NCBI RefSeq assembly: GCF_900101905.1
Contig: NZ_FNAJ01000009.1
Location: forward strand, 162,256 to 226,255
Direction: 5' to 3'
DNA length: 64,000 nt
From: Myxococcus virescens
GTDB lineage: Bacteria > Myxococcota > Myxococcia > Myxococcales > Myxococcaceae
The notes below the pieces were generated by a model. That model was given only the letters and a program-made list of their open reading frames with translations, did not search any database and was not told where the DNA came from. Position numbers and translations under genes: made by a program. Numbering within the stretch: position 1 is the stretch's first letter; each line of letters opens with the position of its first letter. Below are positions 36,648 to 45,756 of the stretch, piece by piece.

Positions 36648-38351
36648 GTGGCTCCGCGCGCTCGACTCCGGTGGTGGTGGTACCTGCTGGCCGTGTGGGC
36701 CGCGTCGTGTGGTCCGTGCGGCTTCCAGCCGGAGCCCGGCGTGAAGGTGGTGGTGCCGGCCATGCCCACCACGCTGGATTGGAGCCACTCGGACCCGGAC
36801 AGCTGGGCGAACTACCCGGTGATGCTGGCCACCCAGCGCGGGCTCACGCAGCTGGGGCCGGACCACGGCGTGGAGCCGGGGCTGGCCGAGCGGTGGGAGC
36901 GCGTCACGGACGGGCAGGGGCGGGACGTCTATACGTTCCACCTGCGGCGGGACGTTCGCTGGTCGAATGGCGCACCGCTGGTGGCGCGTGACTTCGTCGT
37001 GGGCTGGCGGCGCGCGCTGCGGGGCCGCGAGCGCGGGGAGATGGCGGACCTGGAAGGGGCCTCCGAGGCGCTGGCGCTCCAGGAGCGAGGCGCGCCGGAG
37101 GCCGAGGTTCGCGCCGCGTTGGAGCGCGTGGGCGTGGAGGCCGTGGACTCGCACACGCTTCGGGTGACGTTGGCTCGGCCGCGCAGCTACTTCCTGGCGC
37201 GCGTGGCCAATGTGTACCTGTTCTATCCGGCGCCCTCGGCGGACCTGGAGGGGAAGTCGGACGAGGAGGTTCGGGACTACTTCGACCGTCCGCGCGATGG
37301 CCGTCCCCTGGCGCTGGGGCCCTACCGCGTCGAGCGGTGGGACCGCGCGGGGGAGCGGGTGCGGCTGGTCCACAACCCGGCGTCGGCCTTTCCTCCGCGG
37401 ATGGCAGAAGGGGAGACGCCCGTTCCGGTCATCACGCTGATGAAGTCGGAAATCGGCCCGGCGCTGTACGAGCGGGAGCGGGTGGACTTCGTCTTCGTGG
37501 ACAGCGCCGCGGCGCTGCGCATCCACCGGCCGGACGACTTGCGCCGCGAGCCGTTGCTGTCCACGTACTTCCTGGCCTTCAACACGGAGAAGGCGCCGCT
37601 GGACAGGCCGGAGGTGCGGCGCGCGCTGTCCCGGGCGCTGGACCGCGAGGCACTGCTGGCGGGGCTGCTGCCCGCGGCGCGGCCGTCTCATGTGTTGCTG
37701 CCGCCGGAGCTGCCGGGGGCCGCGACGACGGAGCAGGCCGCGCGGCTGCCGCGCTACGCGCCGGAGCAGGCTCGGGCGGAGCTGGCGGGTGTGGCGGGGC
37801 TGGAGCGGCCGTTGCGGCTCGTCTACCGGTCGGGGGATGGATTCGTTCCCGAGGTGGCCATCGCGGAGCGGGTGGCCGCGCAGCTCGCGCGCGTGGGGGT
37901 TCGGGTGGTGCTGGAGGCGCGCTCGGATTTCTCGGCGGAGATTGCCCGGCGCTCCGCGCAGGGGCCTCGCACGTATGACTTGTACCTGAGGCGCCTGGGG
38001 GCGGATTACGCGCACCCGAATACGTTCTTCACGCTGTTCGAACGTGAGGGCAATCACCAGACGGGGTGGGAGACGCAGGCGGGCGGCGAGCCCCTGGCGC
38101 GCTTCGAGCGGCTGCTGGAGGCGGGAGACAGCGCGCCGGATGAGGCGACTGCCCAAGCGTCATATGTCCAGGCGCAGGAGGTGCTCGTGGGGGAACAGGC
38201 CGTGATTGCGCCCCTGTACCACCCGGACCGTTATTACCGCGCGCGCTCGCGGCTTCGCGGGCTGGACGTGGACCCCTTCAACTTCCTGGCGCTGCGCGCG
38301 CTGCGCTGGGGGGCGGCGTCGGATGCGCCCCGGGCGGAGGCGTCGCCGTGA
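36648..38351 (+). CDS. ABC transporter substrate-binding lipoprotein (OppA/DppA family)
   Basis: About 567 residues, solute-binding protein family 5. The leader RLRWWWYLLAVWAASC ends in a lipobox. Mature motifs TLDWSHSDPDSWANYPVMLATQRGLTQLG, GVEPGLAERWERVTDGQGRDVYTFHLRRDVRWSNGAPLVARDFVVGW and GPYRVERW are typical of oligopeptide-binding proteins. The likely cargo is peptides, but this family also carries other substrates. GTG 36648 is preceded by AAGGGG; a TTG three bases earlier is possible. It begins an operon of a binding protein and two permeases, without an ATPase gene. Confidence 0.88.
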   Translation: MAPRARLRWWWYLLAVWAASCGPCGFQPEPGVKVVVPAMPTTLDWSHSDPDSWANYPVMLATQRGLTQLGPDHGVEPGLAERWERVTDGQGRDVYTFHLRRDVRWSNGAPLVARDFVVGWRRALRGRERGEMADLEGASEALALQERGAPEAEVRAALERVGVEAVDSHTLRVTLARPRSYFLARVANVYLFYPAPSADLEGKSDEEVRDYFDRPRDGRPLALGPYRVERWDRAGERVRLVHNPASAFPPRMAEGETPVPVITLMKSEIGPALYERERVDFVFVDSAAALRIHRPDDLRREPLLSTYFLAFNTEKAPLDRPEVRRALSRALDREALLAGLLPAARPSHVLLPPELPGAATTEQAARLPRYAPEQARAELAGVAGLERPLRLVYRSGDGFVPEVAIAERVAAQLARVGVRVVLEARSDFSAEIARRSAQGPRTYDLYLRRLGADYAHPNTFFTLFEREGNHQTGWETQAGGEPLARFERLLEAGDSAPDEATAQASYVQAQEVLVGEQAVIAPLYHPDRYYRARSRLRGLDVDPFNFLALRALRWGAASDAPRAEASP

Positions 38352-38436
38352 GCGTCAGCGGTATTCATGGCGGCTTTGGGCACCTGCGTGCTTCGCGCGT
38401 GGCTCGTGGCGTCGTCCTGCGCTCAAGAGGTGCGCC

Positions 38437-39321
38437 GTGAGGGCCATCGCCCAGCGCCTGTTGCGGCAGGTCGTCCTGGTGCCTGTCGTGGCCGTGGCGT
38501 CGTACTTCCTCATGGCCTCGCTTCCGCTGACCACGGAGACGGACGCGAAGCGGCAGGTGTCGCGTGAGCTCGCGGCCTCGTACCGGAGGGATTTGGGCAT
38601 CGGCGAGCCGCTGGGCTTCCTGCGCCCGTGGGAGAAGCTCTTTCGCGGCGAGCGTCTGGGCACGAGCGCCCAGGGCATCACCGGCGATGAGCTGCTGACG
38701 AAGCTGTCTGGCAGCGTGGGCGTGGGCTTGATGGCGCTGCCACTCGCGCTGACGTGGGCCCTGGGCTTTGCCTTGCTTCGGACCCGGTGGAGGAAAGGCC
38801 GGTGGGCCGCGCTCGGTGACGTGGTGCCCGCCGTGGCGTTCGGCACGCCCGTCTTCATCCCCGCGCTGCTGCTCGCGCCCGGCGTGGTGGAGCGTGGACA
38901 CCTGCTGCCGGAGCTGTGCGCGGCGCTGGTGACGTCCATCTGGCCCGGCATCTTCCTGGGCACGCTCGTGGGCGACTCGCTGGAGGCGGAGTTGTCGCGC
39001 GACTACGTGCGCACCGCGCTGGGCAAGGGCCTGTCGCGCGCCGCCGTGCTGCGCCGTCACGTCCTGCCCAACGTGTGGCCCGCGATGCTGGACGCCGTGG
39101 GGCCGGTGGCCACGTCGCTGCTCGCCGGTTCCTTCGCCGCGGAGCGCGTCCTGGGCCTGCCGTACTTCGGCCAGCTCTACGTCCTCGCCGTGCTCAACAA
39201 GCAGGTGGCCGTCGTCGTCGTCGCCACCACCACCTTCGCGACCCTGCTCGTCATCGTGAGCCTCGCGGTGGAGGTGCTGCGCTACGCCGTGGACCCGCGC
39301 TCCCGGGAGGCCTCGGCATGA
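38437..39321 (+). CDS. ABC transporter permease (DppB/OppB-like)
   Basis: A 294-residue inner-membrane permease. The N-terminal transmembrane helix (VVLVPVVAVASYFLMASLPL) and a second near LALTWALGFALL are followed by four more hydrophobic segments. The coupling EAA-type loop RDYVRTALGKGLSRAAVLRRHVLPN (residues about 190-215) contacts the ATPase. A GTG at 38437 with AAGAGGTG upstream is the start. Its stop overlaps the next permease by ATGA. Confidence 0.87.
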   Translation: MRAIAQRLLRQVVLVPVVAVASYFLMASLPLTTETDAKRQVSRELAASYRRDLGIGEPLGFLRPWEKLFRGERLGTSAQGITGDELLTKLSGSVGVGLMALPLALTWALGFALLRTRWRKGRWAALGDVVPAVAFGTPVFIPALLLAPGVVERGHLLPELCAALVTSIWPGIFLGTLVGDSLEAELSRDYVRTALGKGLSRAAVLRRHVLPNVWPAMLDAVGPVATSLLAGSFAAERVLGLPYFGQLYVLAVLNKQVAVVVVATTTFATLLVIVSLAVEVLRYAVDPRSREASA

Positions 39322-40130
39322 GCCGCATTCCCCTGCGCGCCCGCGTCGGCCTGGTGCTCCTCGTGGGACTGGGCCTGCTCAGCCTCGTGGCGGGGCGGCT
39401 CTTCCCGGAGGCCCTGGCCAGCACCTGTCCGCTGGGCATGGACCCCACGCGCCCGGACCGCACCGTCTGCGAACTCGCCTTTGGCGGGCTCTGGGTCTCC
39501 CTCGCAGTGGGGCTCGCCGCGGGCGCGCTCTCCACGTTCATCGGACTCGCCGTGGCCGCCGTGGCGCGGCTGTCCGGCGGCGCGGTGGAGCAGACGCTGC
39601 TGCGCGCCGTGGACGCCGTCTTCGCCTTGCCGGACGTGCTGGTGGTGATGGTGCTCCAACTCGCGGGGCAGTCGCTCTCCGACGCGGGAGCGGGCGGCGG
39701 CCTGGGCCCCTTCGGCCTGATGGTCGTCTCGCTGGCCCTGGTGGGCTGGGCGGGGCCCGCGCGCATGTTCCGCAACCGCCTGGCGACGCTCGAATCCCAG
39801 GAGTACGTGGCCGCGTCCCGGGCGCTCGGCGGAGGCGGCCTGCACCTGCTGCGCGTCCACCTGTGGCCCGCGCTTCGGCCCTTCGCGCTCGCGGTGTTCC
39901 TGTCGCGCCTCCCCGCCGCCATCCTCACCGAGTCCACCGTGAGCTTCTTCGGCATCGCCCGGATGGAGCCCATGTCCCTGGGCCGCTACCTGGGCACCAG
40001 CTACGCGGCCCTCATCTACGAGGGCGGCGGCCGGGTGGTGCTGCCCGCCTGGGCGCTGCTCGTGCTGCTGGTGCTCGGTGCCTCGCTCGCCTCCCAGGCG
40101 CTCTCCGAGTCCCCTCGCCGGGTGACCTGA
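39318..40130 (+). CDS. ABC transporter permease (DppC/OppC-like)
   Basis: A 270-residue inner-membrane permease. Hydrophobic segments include VGLVLLVGLGLLSLVAG, WVSLAVGLAAGALSTFIGLAVAAV and AWALLVLLVLGASLA. The coupling loop reads QEYVAASRALGGGGLHLLRVHLWP (about residues 154-177). The sequence ESTVSFFGIARMEP near the end is typical of DppC-type proteins. No oppD/oppF ATPase follows; the next gene is an unrelated response regulator. Translation is coupled to the upstream permease. Confidence 0.87.
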   Translation: MSRIPLRARVGLVLLVGLGLLSLVAGRLFPEALASTCPLGMDPTRPDRTVCELAFGGLWVSLAVGLAAGALSTFIGLAVAAVARLSGGAVEQTLLRAVDAVFALPDVLVVMVLQLAGQSLSDAGAGGGLGPFGLMVVSLALVGWAGPARMFRNRLATLESQEYVAASRALGGGGLHLLRVHLWPALRPFALAVFLSRLPAAILTESTVSFFGIARMEPMSLGRYLGTSYAALIYEGGGRVVLPAWALLVLLVLGASLASQALSESPRRVT

Positions 40131-40174
40131 CGAGCACTGGAGTCGGGGTACCCGCCCCGGTGCGACGTGGAATT

Positions 40175-40186
40175 CCCAACGTTGGG
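40175..40186. promoter_or_regulatory. Perfect 12-bp palindrome CCCAACGTTGGG
   Basis: A self-complementary 12-mer lies about 50 bases upstream of the response regulator start, within the otherwise featureless 104-base gap after the permease gene. It could be an operator. No known regulator site is recognised. Confidence 0.35.
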
Positions 40187-40234
40187 GGAGGCGTTGTCCA
40201 CACACGGAAACCTTTTGCCCACATTGGTGCCTCC

Positions 40235-40696
40235 ATGTCCCTGACGCCTAGCGAAGAGCTTGCCACCTTCACCGAACTCGACACCCGCGAGCGCGAGGAG
40301 CGCACGGACTTGCTCAAGCTGGAGCCCGCGCGCGCCGCGGTGCTCGTCGTCGAGGATGATCCCTCCCACCGCGAAATCCTCGTGGAGATGCTGGCGGGCT
40401 GGGGCTACGAGCCCCTGCCCGTGGGCAGCGCCGAGGAGGCTGAATTCGCCGTGCGCAACAAGCGCATGGACGCCGCCATCGTCGACGTCTTCCTGCCCGG
40501 TCGCAGCGGCGCCACGCTGATGTCGCGGCTGCGCGAGCGCTTCCCCCAGTCCGTCCTCATTGGCGTCAGCGCCCTGAGCGACGCGGCCATGGCGCGCAAG
40601 TGCAAGGGCCTGGGCGCGGACCTCTTCATCGGCAAACCCCTGGATCCTCAGCGGCTGGCCGAGGCCCTCCAGTCCAGGCACACGAGCTGGCACTGA
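40235..40696 (+). CDS. Single-domain response regulator
   Basis: A 153-residue receiver-domain protein. VLVVEDDPSHREIL (acidic pocket) begins the domain at residue about 34, the phosphoacceptor Asp is in AAIVDVFLPG, and the conserved Lys lies in LFIGKPLD. The first 30 residues (SLTPSEELATFTELDTREREERTDLLKLEP) are a charged helical extension. No output domain is attached, so it acts by protein contacts or as a phosphate sink. No kinase gene is adjacent. Confidence 0.87.
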   Translation: MSLTPSEELATFTELDTREREERTDLLKLEPARAAVLVVEDDPSHREILVEMLAGWGYEPLPVGSAEEAEFAVRNKRMDAAIVDVFLPGRSGATLMSRLRERFPQSVLIGVSALSDAAMARKCKGLGADLFIGKPLDPQRLAEALQSRHTSWH

Positions 40697-40768
40697 TGCC
40701 CCCTCTGGCCCGGGGCGCCGGGGCGGGTTCCGGTTGCGCCATCCGCGTGAACGGTTGATGCTCCTGGG

Positions 40769-41314
40769 GTGAAGAACCTCGCTCCCGGCTTGCTGCTGGC
40801 CATGCCCCAGCTCGGCGATCCGAATTTCTACCGCTCGGTCGTCTTGATGCTGGAGCACTCAGAGACGGGCTCCATGGGGCTCGTCATCAACCGGGGGGCC
40901 CCCCTGACGCTCGGTGAACTGGCGCGCGGGCAGAACCTGGGCATCGCCGCTGGACGGAAGGAACATTCCGTCTACCTGGGCGGCCCGGTGGAGCCTCAGC
41001 GGGGCTTCGTCCTCCACGACGACACGGAGCAGCGGGAGAAGCACTCGGTGCTGCCCGGCCTGTTCCTGAGCGTGACGCTGGACGCGCTGGGCCCGCTCCT
41101 GACCAATCCGAACCCGCGCCTGCGCTTCTGCCTGGGGTATGCGGGCTGGGGGCCGCGTCAACTGGAGAGCGAGATTGCCGCCGGCTCCTGGCTCTTCACC
41201 GAGGCCACCGCGGAGGCGGTGCTTGGCCACGAGCCGTCGAAATTGTGGGATACGACGCTGCGTGGCATGGGGGTGGACCCCGCCATGCTGGTGATGGGAA
41301 GGGGAATGAACTGA
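40769..41314 (+). CDS. yqgE: YqgE/AlgH family protein
   Basis: A 181-residue protein of the UPF0301 family. GLLLAMPQLGDPNFYRSVVLMLEHSETGSMGLVINR and YLGGPVEPQRGFVLHD are the standard motifs. Function is not established; it is often found next to redox, Holliday junction resolvase or regulatory genes. Start is GTG 40769. Its stop overlaps the BolA start (TGATG), suggesting a yqgE-bolA-grxD operon. Confidence 0.9.
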   Translation: MKNLAPGLLLAMPQLGDPNFYRSVVLMLEHSETGSMGLVINRGAPLTLGELARGQNLGIAAGRKEHSVYLGGPVEPQRGFVLHDDTEQREKHSVLPGLFLSVTLDALGPLLTNPNPRLRFCLGYAGWGPRQLESEIAAGSWLFTEATAEAVLGHEPSKLWDTTLRGMGVDPAMLVMGRGMN

Positions 41315-41571
41315 TGCTCGACGCCGAATTCATCCGGGCCCGCATCCTGGAGGCCCTGCCGGGCTCCGAGGTGGAGGTGCGGGACTACACCGGGACGGGA
41401 GACCACTACGAGGCCCGGGTGGTGAGCCCCGACTTCGCTGGGAAAGCCATGGTGCAGCAGCACCAGCTCGTATACGCGCCGCTCCAGCAGTGGCTGAAGA
41501 GCGGCGAGCTGCATGCGCTCGCGCTAAAGACCTATTCTCCCGAGCAGTGGAAGAAGCTCGGGACTCGCTAG
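41314..41571 (+). CDS. bolA: BolA family protein
   Basis: An 85-residue BolA/IbaG-type protein. ARILEALPGSEVEVRDYTGTGDHYEARVVSPDFAGKAMVQQHQLVYAPLQQWLKSGELHALALKTY shows the family fold; the conserved His is in HQLVY. BolA proteins form heterodimers with monothiol glutaredoxins that bridge a 2Fe-2S cluster, and the glutaredoxin gene follows 14 bases later. It overlaps yqgE by one base. Confidence 0.92.
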   Translation: MLDAEFIRARILEALPGSEVEVRDYTGTGDHYEARVVSPDFAGKAMVQQHQLVYAPLQQWLKSGELHALALKTYSPEQWKKLGTR

Positions 41572-41585
41572 AAGGAGCGGTACCC

Positions 41586-41906
41586 ATGACGCCTGAACTC
41601 AAGGCCCGGTTGGAGCAGGAGACCCGGTCGCACAAGATTGTGCTCTTCATGAAGGGCAACGCCCTCTTCCCCCAGTGCGGCTTCTCCGCGCGGGCGCTGC
41701 AACTGCTGCAGCCCCTGGGGCAGGTCCACACGGTGGACGTGCTCGCGGATCCGGAGATTCGCCAGGGCATCAAGGACTTCACCAACTGGCCCACCATCCC
41801 CCAGATTTTCATCAACGGGCAGTTCGTCGGCGGCTCCGACATCCTGATGGAGCTGGCCGAGCGCGGTGAGCTGGCCGACCTGGTCGCGGGCAAGAGCCCG
41901 GCCTAG
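41586..41906 (+). CDS. grxD: Monothiol glutaredoxin (Grx4 family)
   Basis: A 106-residue CGFS-type glutaredoxin. FMKGNALFPQCGFSARALQLL contains the CGFS active site that holds a 2Fe-2S cluster with glutathione; WPTIPQIFINGQFVGGSDIL is the GSH-binding cis-Pro region. It functions in Fe-S cluster transfer and iron sensing rather than general disulfide reduction. Its pairing with BolA is the well-known bacterial combination. Confidence 0.95.
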   Translation: MTPELKARLEQETRSHKIVLFMKGNALFPQCGFSARALQLLQPLGQVHTVDVLADPEIRQGIKDFTNWPTIPQIFINGQFVGGSDILMELAERGELADLVAGKSPA

Positions 41907-41998
41907 CGGAGGACGGGGCCTCGGGGAGTGACGGGCGAGGGGAGACCGATTCCCCTCGCTGCGGCTAGGATGGAAGGCCGCCGCCCCGAGGAACCTCT

Positions 41999-43399
41999 GT
42001 GGTCACCGCTACCCGTCACAATGCCCCCGAGAATCCGGACGAAGCCTCCGCCGAGGTGCCCAATGCGGGCCCCGCCGTCGAGGCGAACGTCCCCGTCGCA
42101 GAGAACCACGCAGCCGTCGCCCTGACGGACACCGTGTTGCCGGCCCAGGCGCCGGGCGTGGTGGTGGACCCGGACGACCTGGTCGACACGGCGAAGACGC
42201 CCACCCTCATGGACAAGGTGCAGCAGTTCCGCGCCCGCCATGAGAAGTGGGAGATGGCCGTCTTCTTCTTCGGCGGCTTCATCTACGACGTCATCACCAT
42301 CAGCCGCATCGATGACACGCTGACGCTGGCGCAGAACTTCGGCTACCTGCTGGTCCTCACGGGACTGCTGTTGCTGGAGCAGCGCTACCCGGACGGCGTC
42401 GAGCCGCCGAAGTTCCTGCAGAAGGTCTGGCGCTGGCGCGAGGACGGCATCCACTTCCTCTTCGGAAGCCTGCTCAGCGCGTTCATGCTGCTGCTCTTCA
42501 AGAGCACGTCGGGCGCGCTGCCCTACCTGTTCGTGGTGGGCCTCTTCGCCCTGCTGGCGGCCAACGAGCTGCCCCTGTTCCGCAGGCTGGGGCCCATCAT
42601 GCGCATGGTGCTGCTCAGCCTGTGCGTGACGATGTACTTCGTCTGCCTGCTCCCGGTGGTGCTGGGGCGCATGGGCTTCTGGGTCTTCCTGCTGGCCGTC
42701 GCCATGGGCTGCGCGAGCATCTTCGGGGTGATGCGCCTCATCCGGCGCTGGCGGCCGGACAACCGGTACCTGCTGCGCAACGTGGCCATCCCCGGCTTCG
42801 GCGTGCAGGCCGCGCTGCTGGGCCTGTACCTGGTGGGCGTGATTCCGCCGCTGCCGGTGGCCGTGCAGTTCGCGGGCATCTACCACCAGGTGGAGCGGGT
42901 GAGTCCGGGCATCTACCACCTGTCCTCGGTGGACTCCGGCGCCTGGTACAAGCCGTGGACGTGGGGCGGGCCGGACTTCCTGATGCAGCCGGGGGACAAG
43001 CCCTACTACTTCTTCCGCATCTTCGCGCCGAAGCACTTCCAGTCGTACAAGGTCCGCGTGCGCTGGTACTTCGACGACCCGCAGAAGGGCTGGACGACGT
43101 ACGGCAACGGCTTCATGGCCACCGTCAGCAGCAACGGCACGGACGGCGGCTACCGTTTCTACGCGACGACGTCCAACCTGAAGCCCGGCAAGTGGCGCGT
43201 GGTGCTGGAGACGGAGGACGGGCACGAAATCCACCGTCTCAACTTCACCGCCGGGCCGGATGCGAACCCCGGACCCCGCGTCTTCGACGTCGCCGTGTCC
43301 ACGCTCAAGGATGTGAAGCCCCTGGCGCTGTCGGAGTGGCAGGAGCGGGCCGCGGCCGCGGTGGCGAAACCCGCCACCGCCGCGCCGAAGCCGAAGTAG
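41999..43399 (+). CDS. DUF2914 membrane protein
   Basis: A 466-residue integral membrane protein. Residues 1-70 are a soluble Ala/Val/Pro-rich tail; about eight hydrophobic segments follow (MAVFFFGGFIYDVITI, GYLLVLTGLLLLE, HFLFGSLLSAFMLLLF, YLFVVGLFALLA, MVLLSLCVTMYFVCLLPVVLG, and VQAALLGLYLVGVIPPLP). The C-terminal 130 residues form the DUF2914 domain (VRWYFDDPQKGWTTYGNGF, GGYRFYATTSNLKPGKWRVVLETEDG), beta-rich and likely periplasmic. Function unknown. GTG 41999 is preceded by GAGGAAC. Confidence 0.83.
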   Translation: MVTATRHNAPENPDEASAEVPNAGPAVEANVPVAENHAAVALTDTVLPAQAPGVVVDPDDLVDTAKTPTLMDKVQQFRARHEKWEMAVFFFGGFIYDVITISRIDDTLTLAQNFGYLLVLTGLLLLEQRYPDGVEPPKFLQKVWRWREDGIHFLFGSLLSAFMLLLFKSTSGALPYLFVVGLFALLAANELPLFRRLGPIMRMVLLSLCVTMYFVCLLPVVLGRMGFWVFLLAVAMGCASIFGVMRLIRRWRPDNRYLLRNVAIPGFGVQAALLGLYLVGVIPPLPVAVQFAGIYHQVERVSPGIYHLSSVDSGAWYKPWTWGGPDFLMQPGDKPYYFFRIFAPKHFQSYKVRVRWYFDDPQKGWTTYGNGFMATVSSNGTDGGYRFYATTSNLKPGKWRVVLETEDGHEIHRLNFTAGPDANPGPRVFDVAVSTLKDVKPLALSEWQERAAAAVAKPATAAPKPK

Positions 43400-43412
43400 C
43401 GCGCCGGGCCTA

Positions 43413-44960
43413 CTACTTCTTGCCCTTCCGGGCGGCCTTGTCCGCCGCCCAGAGGGACTTCATCCACGCCTCCACGTCCTTCGCCTTGCGAGGGATGTCG
43501 GCGGAGAGGACCTTGCAGCCGCGCGCGGTGACGACGACGTCGTCCTCGATGCGCACGCCGATGCCCCGGTAGCGCTTGGGCACGGTGAGGTCGTCCATCT
43601 GGAAGTAGAGGCCGGGCTCCACCGTCAGCACCATGCCGGCCTGGAGCTTCCCGTACTTGTAGGTCTCCTGCCGCGCCTGGGCGCAGTCGTGCACGTCCAG
43701 GCCCAGCATGTGGCTGACGTTGTGGAGCGAGTAGCGCTTGTAGAACTGGTGCTCGTCCTTGAGCGCCACCTCGGCGTCCTCGAGGATGCCCAGGGCCTCC
43801 AGGCCCTCCGCGAGCACGCGCATGGCCGCGCGGTTGGGCTCCATGAAGTCGTTGCCCGGCTTCACCTCGGCGAAGGCCGCGTCCTGCGCCTCCAGCACCA
43901 GCTCGTAGATTTCGCGCTGCTCCTTGGAGAACTTCCCGGAGATGGGCAGGGTGCGGGTGATGTCCGCGGTGTAGAGCGTCTGGCCCTCCACGCCCGCGTC
44001 CAGCAGCAGCAGGTCGCCAGGAACGAGCGGCCCGTCATTGTGGTGCCAGTGCAGGATGCACGCGTGGGCGCCGGAGGCGGCGATGGTGCGGTAGCCCACG
44101 TCGTTGCCTTCCACGCGGGCGCGGAGGTTGAAGATGCCCTCCACGTAGCGCTCCGTCTTCGCCGTCTTCAGGCCGCGGATGACGTCCTCGAAGCCGCGGT
44201 GCGTGGAGTCGATGGACGTCTGGAGTTCACGCAGCTCCTGCGCGTCCTTGAGCAGCCGCATCTCCGACAGCGCCTGGGCCAGCCCCTTGTCCTTGTCCTT
44301 CTCAGCCGGCTCCGGCACGGCGCCGTCCACCTTGGGCGACAGGCCGCGCAGCAAGCGCGTGGGACGGCTCGCCGCGCCGCTGAGGCCGGAGAGGAAGTCC
44401 GGCAGCTCGTTGAGGCCCCGGGCCTGGTCCACGCCGTAGCGGGTCTGGCTCTCCTTCACGCCCAGGCGGGGGCCTTCCCACAGCTCCCCCTTCACGCGGT
44501 CGGTGAAGAACGTGGCGTCGGTGCGGCCCGGGTTCGGCTCCACGAAGAGCACGTCGGTGTGGCCCCCCTTCTCCTTGGGCTGGAGGACGAGGACGCAGTC
44601 CGGCTCCAGGTTGCCGGTGAGGTAGTAGAAGTCGCTGCCCGGCCGGAAACGGAAGTTGGTGTCGTTGGCGCGCACCTTCTCGTGGCCGGTGGGAATGATG
44701 AGCGTCTCGCCGGGGAACAGCTTGGAGAGCGCCCGGCGGCGGGCCTTGAAGGCCTCCGCCTGCTTGATTTTCGGAGGCAGCTTCTTCGAGCGCGGCTTCC
44801 ACGACTTCATCATGAAGTCGAGCAGGGCCGGCGGCGGCACCGTGTCGTGCGTGGCGGGCTTCGCGGGCGCTGCCGCGGGGGCCTGCTCCTCGGAGGTGAC
44901 AATCGGCTGTTGCTCGCCCAGGGCGGGCTGAGCGGCGGCGGAAGAACGGGTCGTGGCCAT
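43413..44960 (-). CDS. Aminopeptidase P (Xaa-Pro aminopeptidase)
   Basis: A 515-residue M24B metallopeptidase that removes N-terminal residues preceding proline. After an Ala/Gln-rich leader of about 45 residues the N-terminal creatinase domain runs to about 220. The pita-bread domain has GDLLLLDAGVEGQTLYTADITRTLP (two metal-binding Asp), HNVSHMLGLDVHD (metal His), VLTVEPGLYF (metal Glu) and GIGVRIEDDVVVT (Glu). All five metal ligands are intact. It is chosen to start at ATG 44960; a TTG two codons upstream is possible. Converges with the DUF2914 gene, 13 bases apart. Confidence 0.9.
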   Translation of the reverse strand: MATTRSSAAAQPALGEQQPIVTSEEQAPAAAPAKPATHDTVPPPALLDFMMKSWKPRSKKLPPKIKQAEAFKARRRALSKLFPGETLIIPTGHEKVRANDTNFRFRPGSDFYYLTGNLEPDCVLVLQPKEKGGHTDVLFVEPNPGRTDATFFTDRVKGELWEGPRLGVKESQTRYGVDQARGLNELPDFLSGLSGAASRPTRLLRGLSPKVDGAVPEPAEKDKDKGLAQALSEMRLLKDAQELRELQTSIDSTHRGFEDVIRGLKTAKTERYVEGIFNLRARVEGNDVGYRTIAASGAHACILHWHHNDGPLVPGDLLLLDAGVEGQTLYTADITRTLPISGKFSKEQREIYELVLEAQDAAFAEVKPGNDFMEPNRAAMRVLAEGLEALGILEDAEVALKDEHQFYKRYSLHNVSHMLGLDVHDCAQARQETYKYGKLQAGMVLTVEPGLYFQMDDLTVPKRYRGIGVRIEDDVVVTARGCKVLSADIPRKAKDVEAWMKSLWAADKAARKGKK

Positions 44961-44991
44961 GGACAACTCTTCACCCGACCCTGGCGCGCCT

Positions 44992-45756
44992 TCAAGTCAG
45001 AGTTGTCGCGGGCGGTGCCGCAATGTCCTCCCGGAGAAGCGCCACCTGCCCCAGGAGGACGGGCACGGCCGTCTCCACGCGAAGAATGCGGGGCCCCAAC
45101 GAAAACGGGCGGAAACCATGGGCTTCCAGGAGGTCGGCCTCGAAGGGCACCCAGCCGCCGTCCGGTCCAATGGCCAGTACGACGCGTTGGGCCAGGCCCA
45201 CGCCCAGCGCTCGGAGCGACTGCCTCGCGGGCGGGTGGGGGAGCAGGCGGAGCGTCTGGGGGCCGAAGAAGGCGTCGAGCTCGTCTTCGACGAAGGGACG
45301 GAAGCGCTCTCGGACCAGCACTTCTGGGAGGCGCGTATCCCGGGCCTGCTCCAGTCCCTGGATGAGCAGCTCGTGGACGAAGGCGGGGGCCAGCACCTTG
45401 GAGTCGAAGTAGCTCTTCTCCACGCGCGCCGCGTTGAGCAGGACGATGCGGTCCACGCCCAGCGAGGCCACCGCGGGCAGCACCTTCTTCAGCGCCTTGG
45501 GGCGGGGGATGGCCAGCAGCAGGTCGATGCCCGCGCGCGGGGGCGGAGGCTCGGTGAGGGTGACGCGCAGGTGCAGCACGCCAGCGCTGTTCTCCAGCAC
45601 CTCGCCAGTGCCGGTGAGGCCGCCCAGGTGTCCTACGCGGAGGGACTCGCCGGGCTCGGCGCGCAGCACCTCGCGGGCGTGCTGGGCCCGCCGTCCGGTG
45701 AGGCGCGCGGTGCCGTCGGGCAGGAAGTCTTCGTCCAGGAGGAGCAGCAGGTTCAC
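44992..45756 (-). CDS. rsmE: 16S rRNA m3U1498 methyltransferase RsmE
   Basis: A 254-residue SPOUT-class methyltransferase with trefoil knot. The N-terminal PUA-like part (ARLTGRRAQHAREVLRAEPGESLRV) is followed by LAIPRPKALKKVLPAVASLGVDRIVLL, AIGPDGGWVPFEADLLEAHGF (the knot SAM-binding GPxGG) and SLGPRILRVETA, the RsmE signature. Start is GTG 45756. About 30 bases separate it from aminopeptidase P downstream, so they may share a transcript. Confidence 0.93.
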   Translation of the reverse strand: MNLLLLLDEDFLPDGTARLTGRRAQHAREVLRAEPGESLRVGHLGGLTGTGEVLENSAGVLHLRVTLTEPPPPRAGIDLLLAIPRPKALKKVLPAVASLGVDRIVLLNAARVEKSYFDSKVLAPAFVHELLIQGLEQARDTRLPEVLVRERFRPFVEDELDAFFGPQTLRLLPHPPARQSLRALGVGLAQRVVLAIGPDGGWVPFEADLLEAHGFRPFSLGPRILRVETAVPVLLGQVALLREDIAAPPATTLT

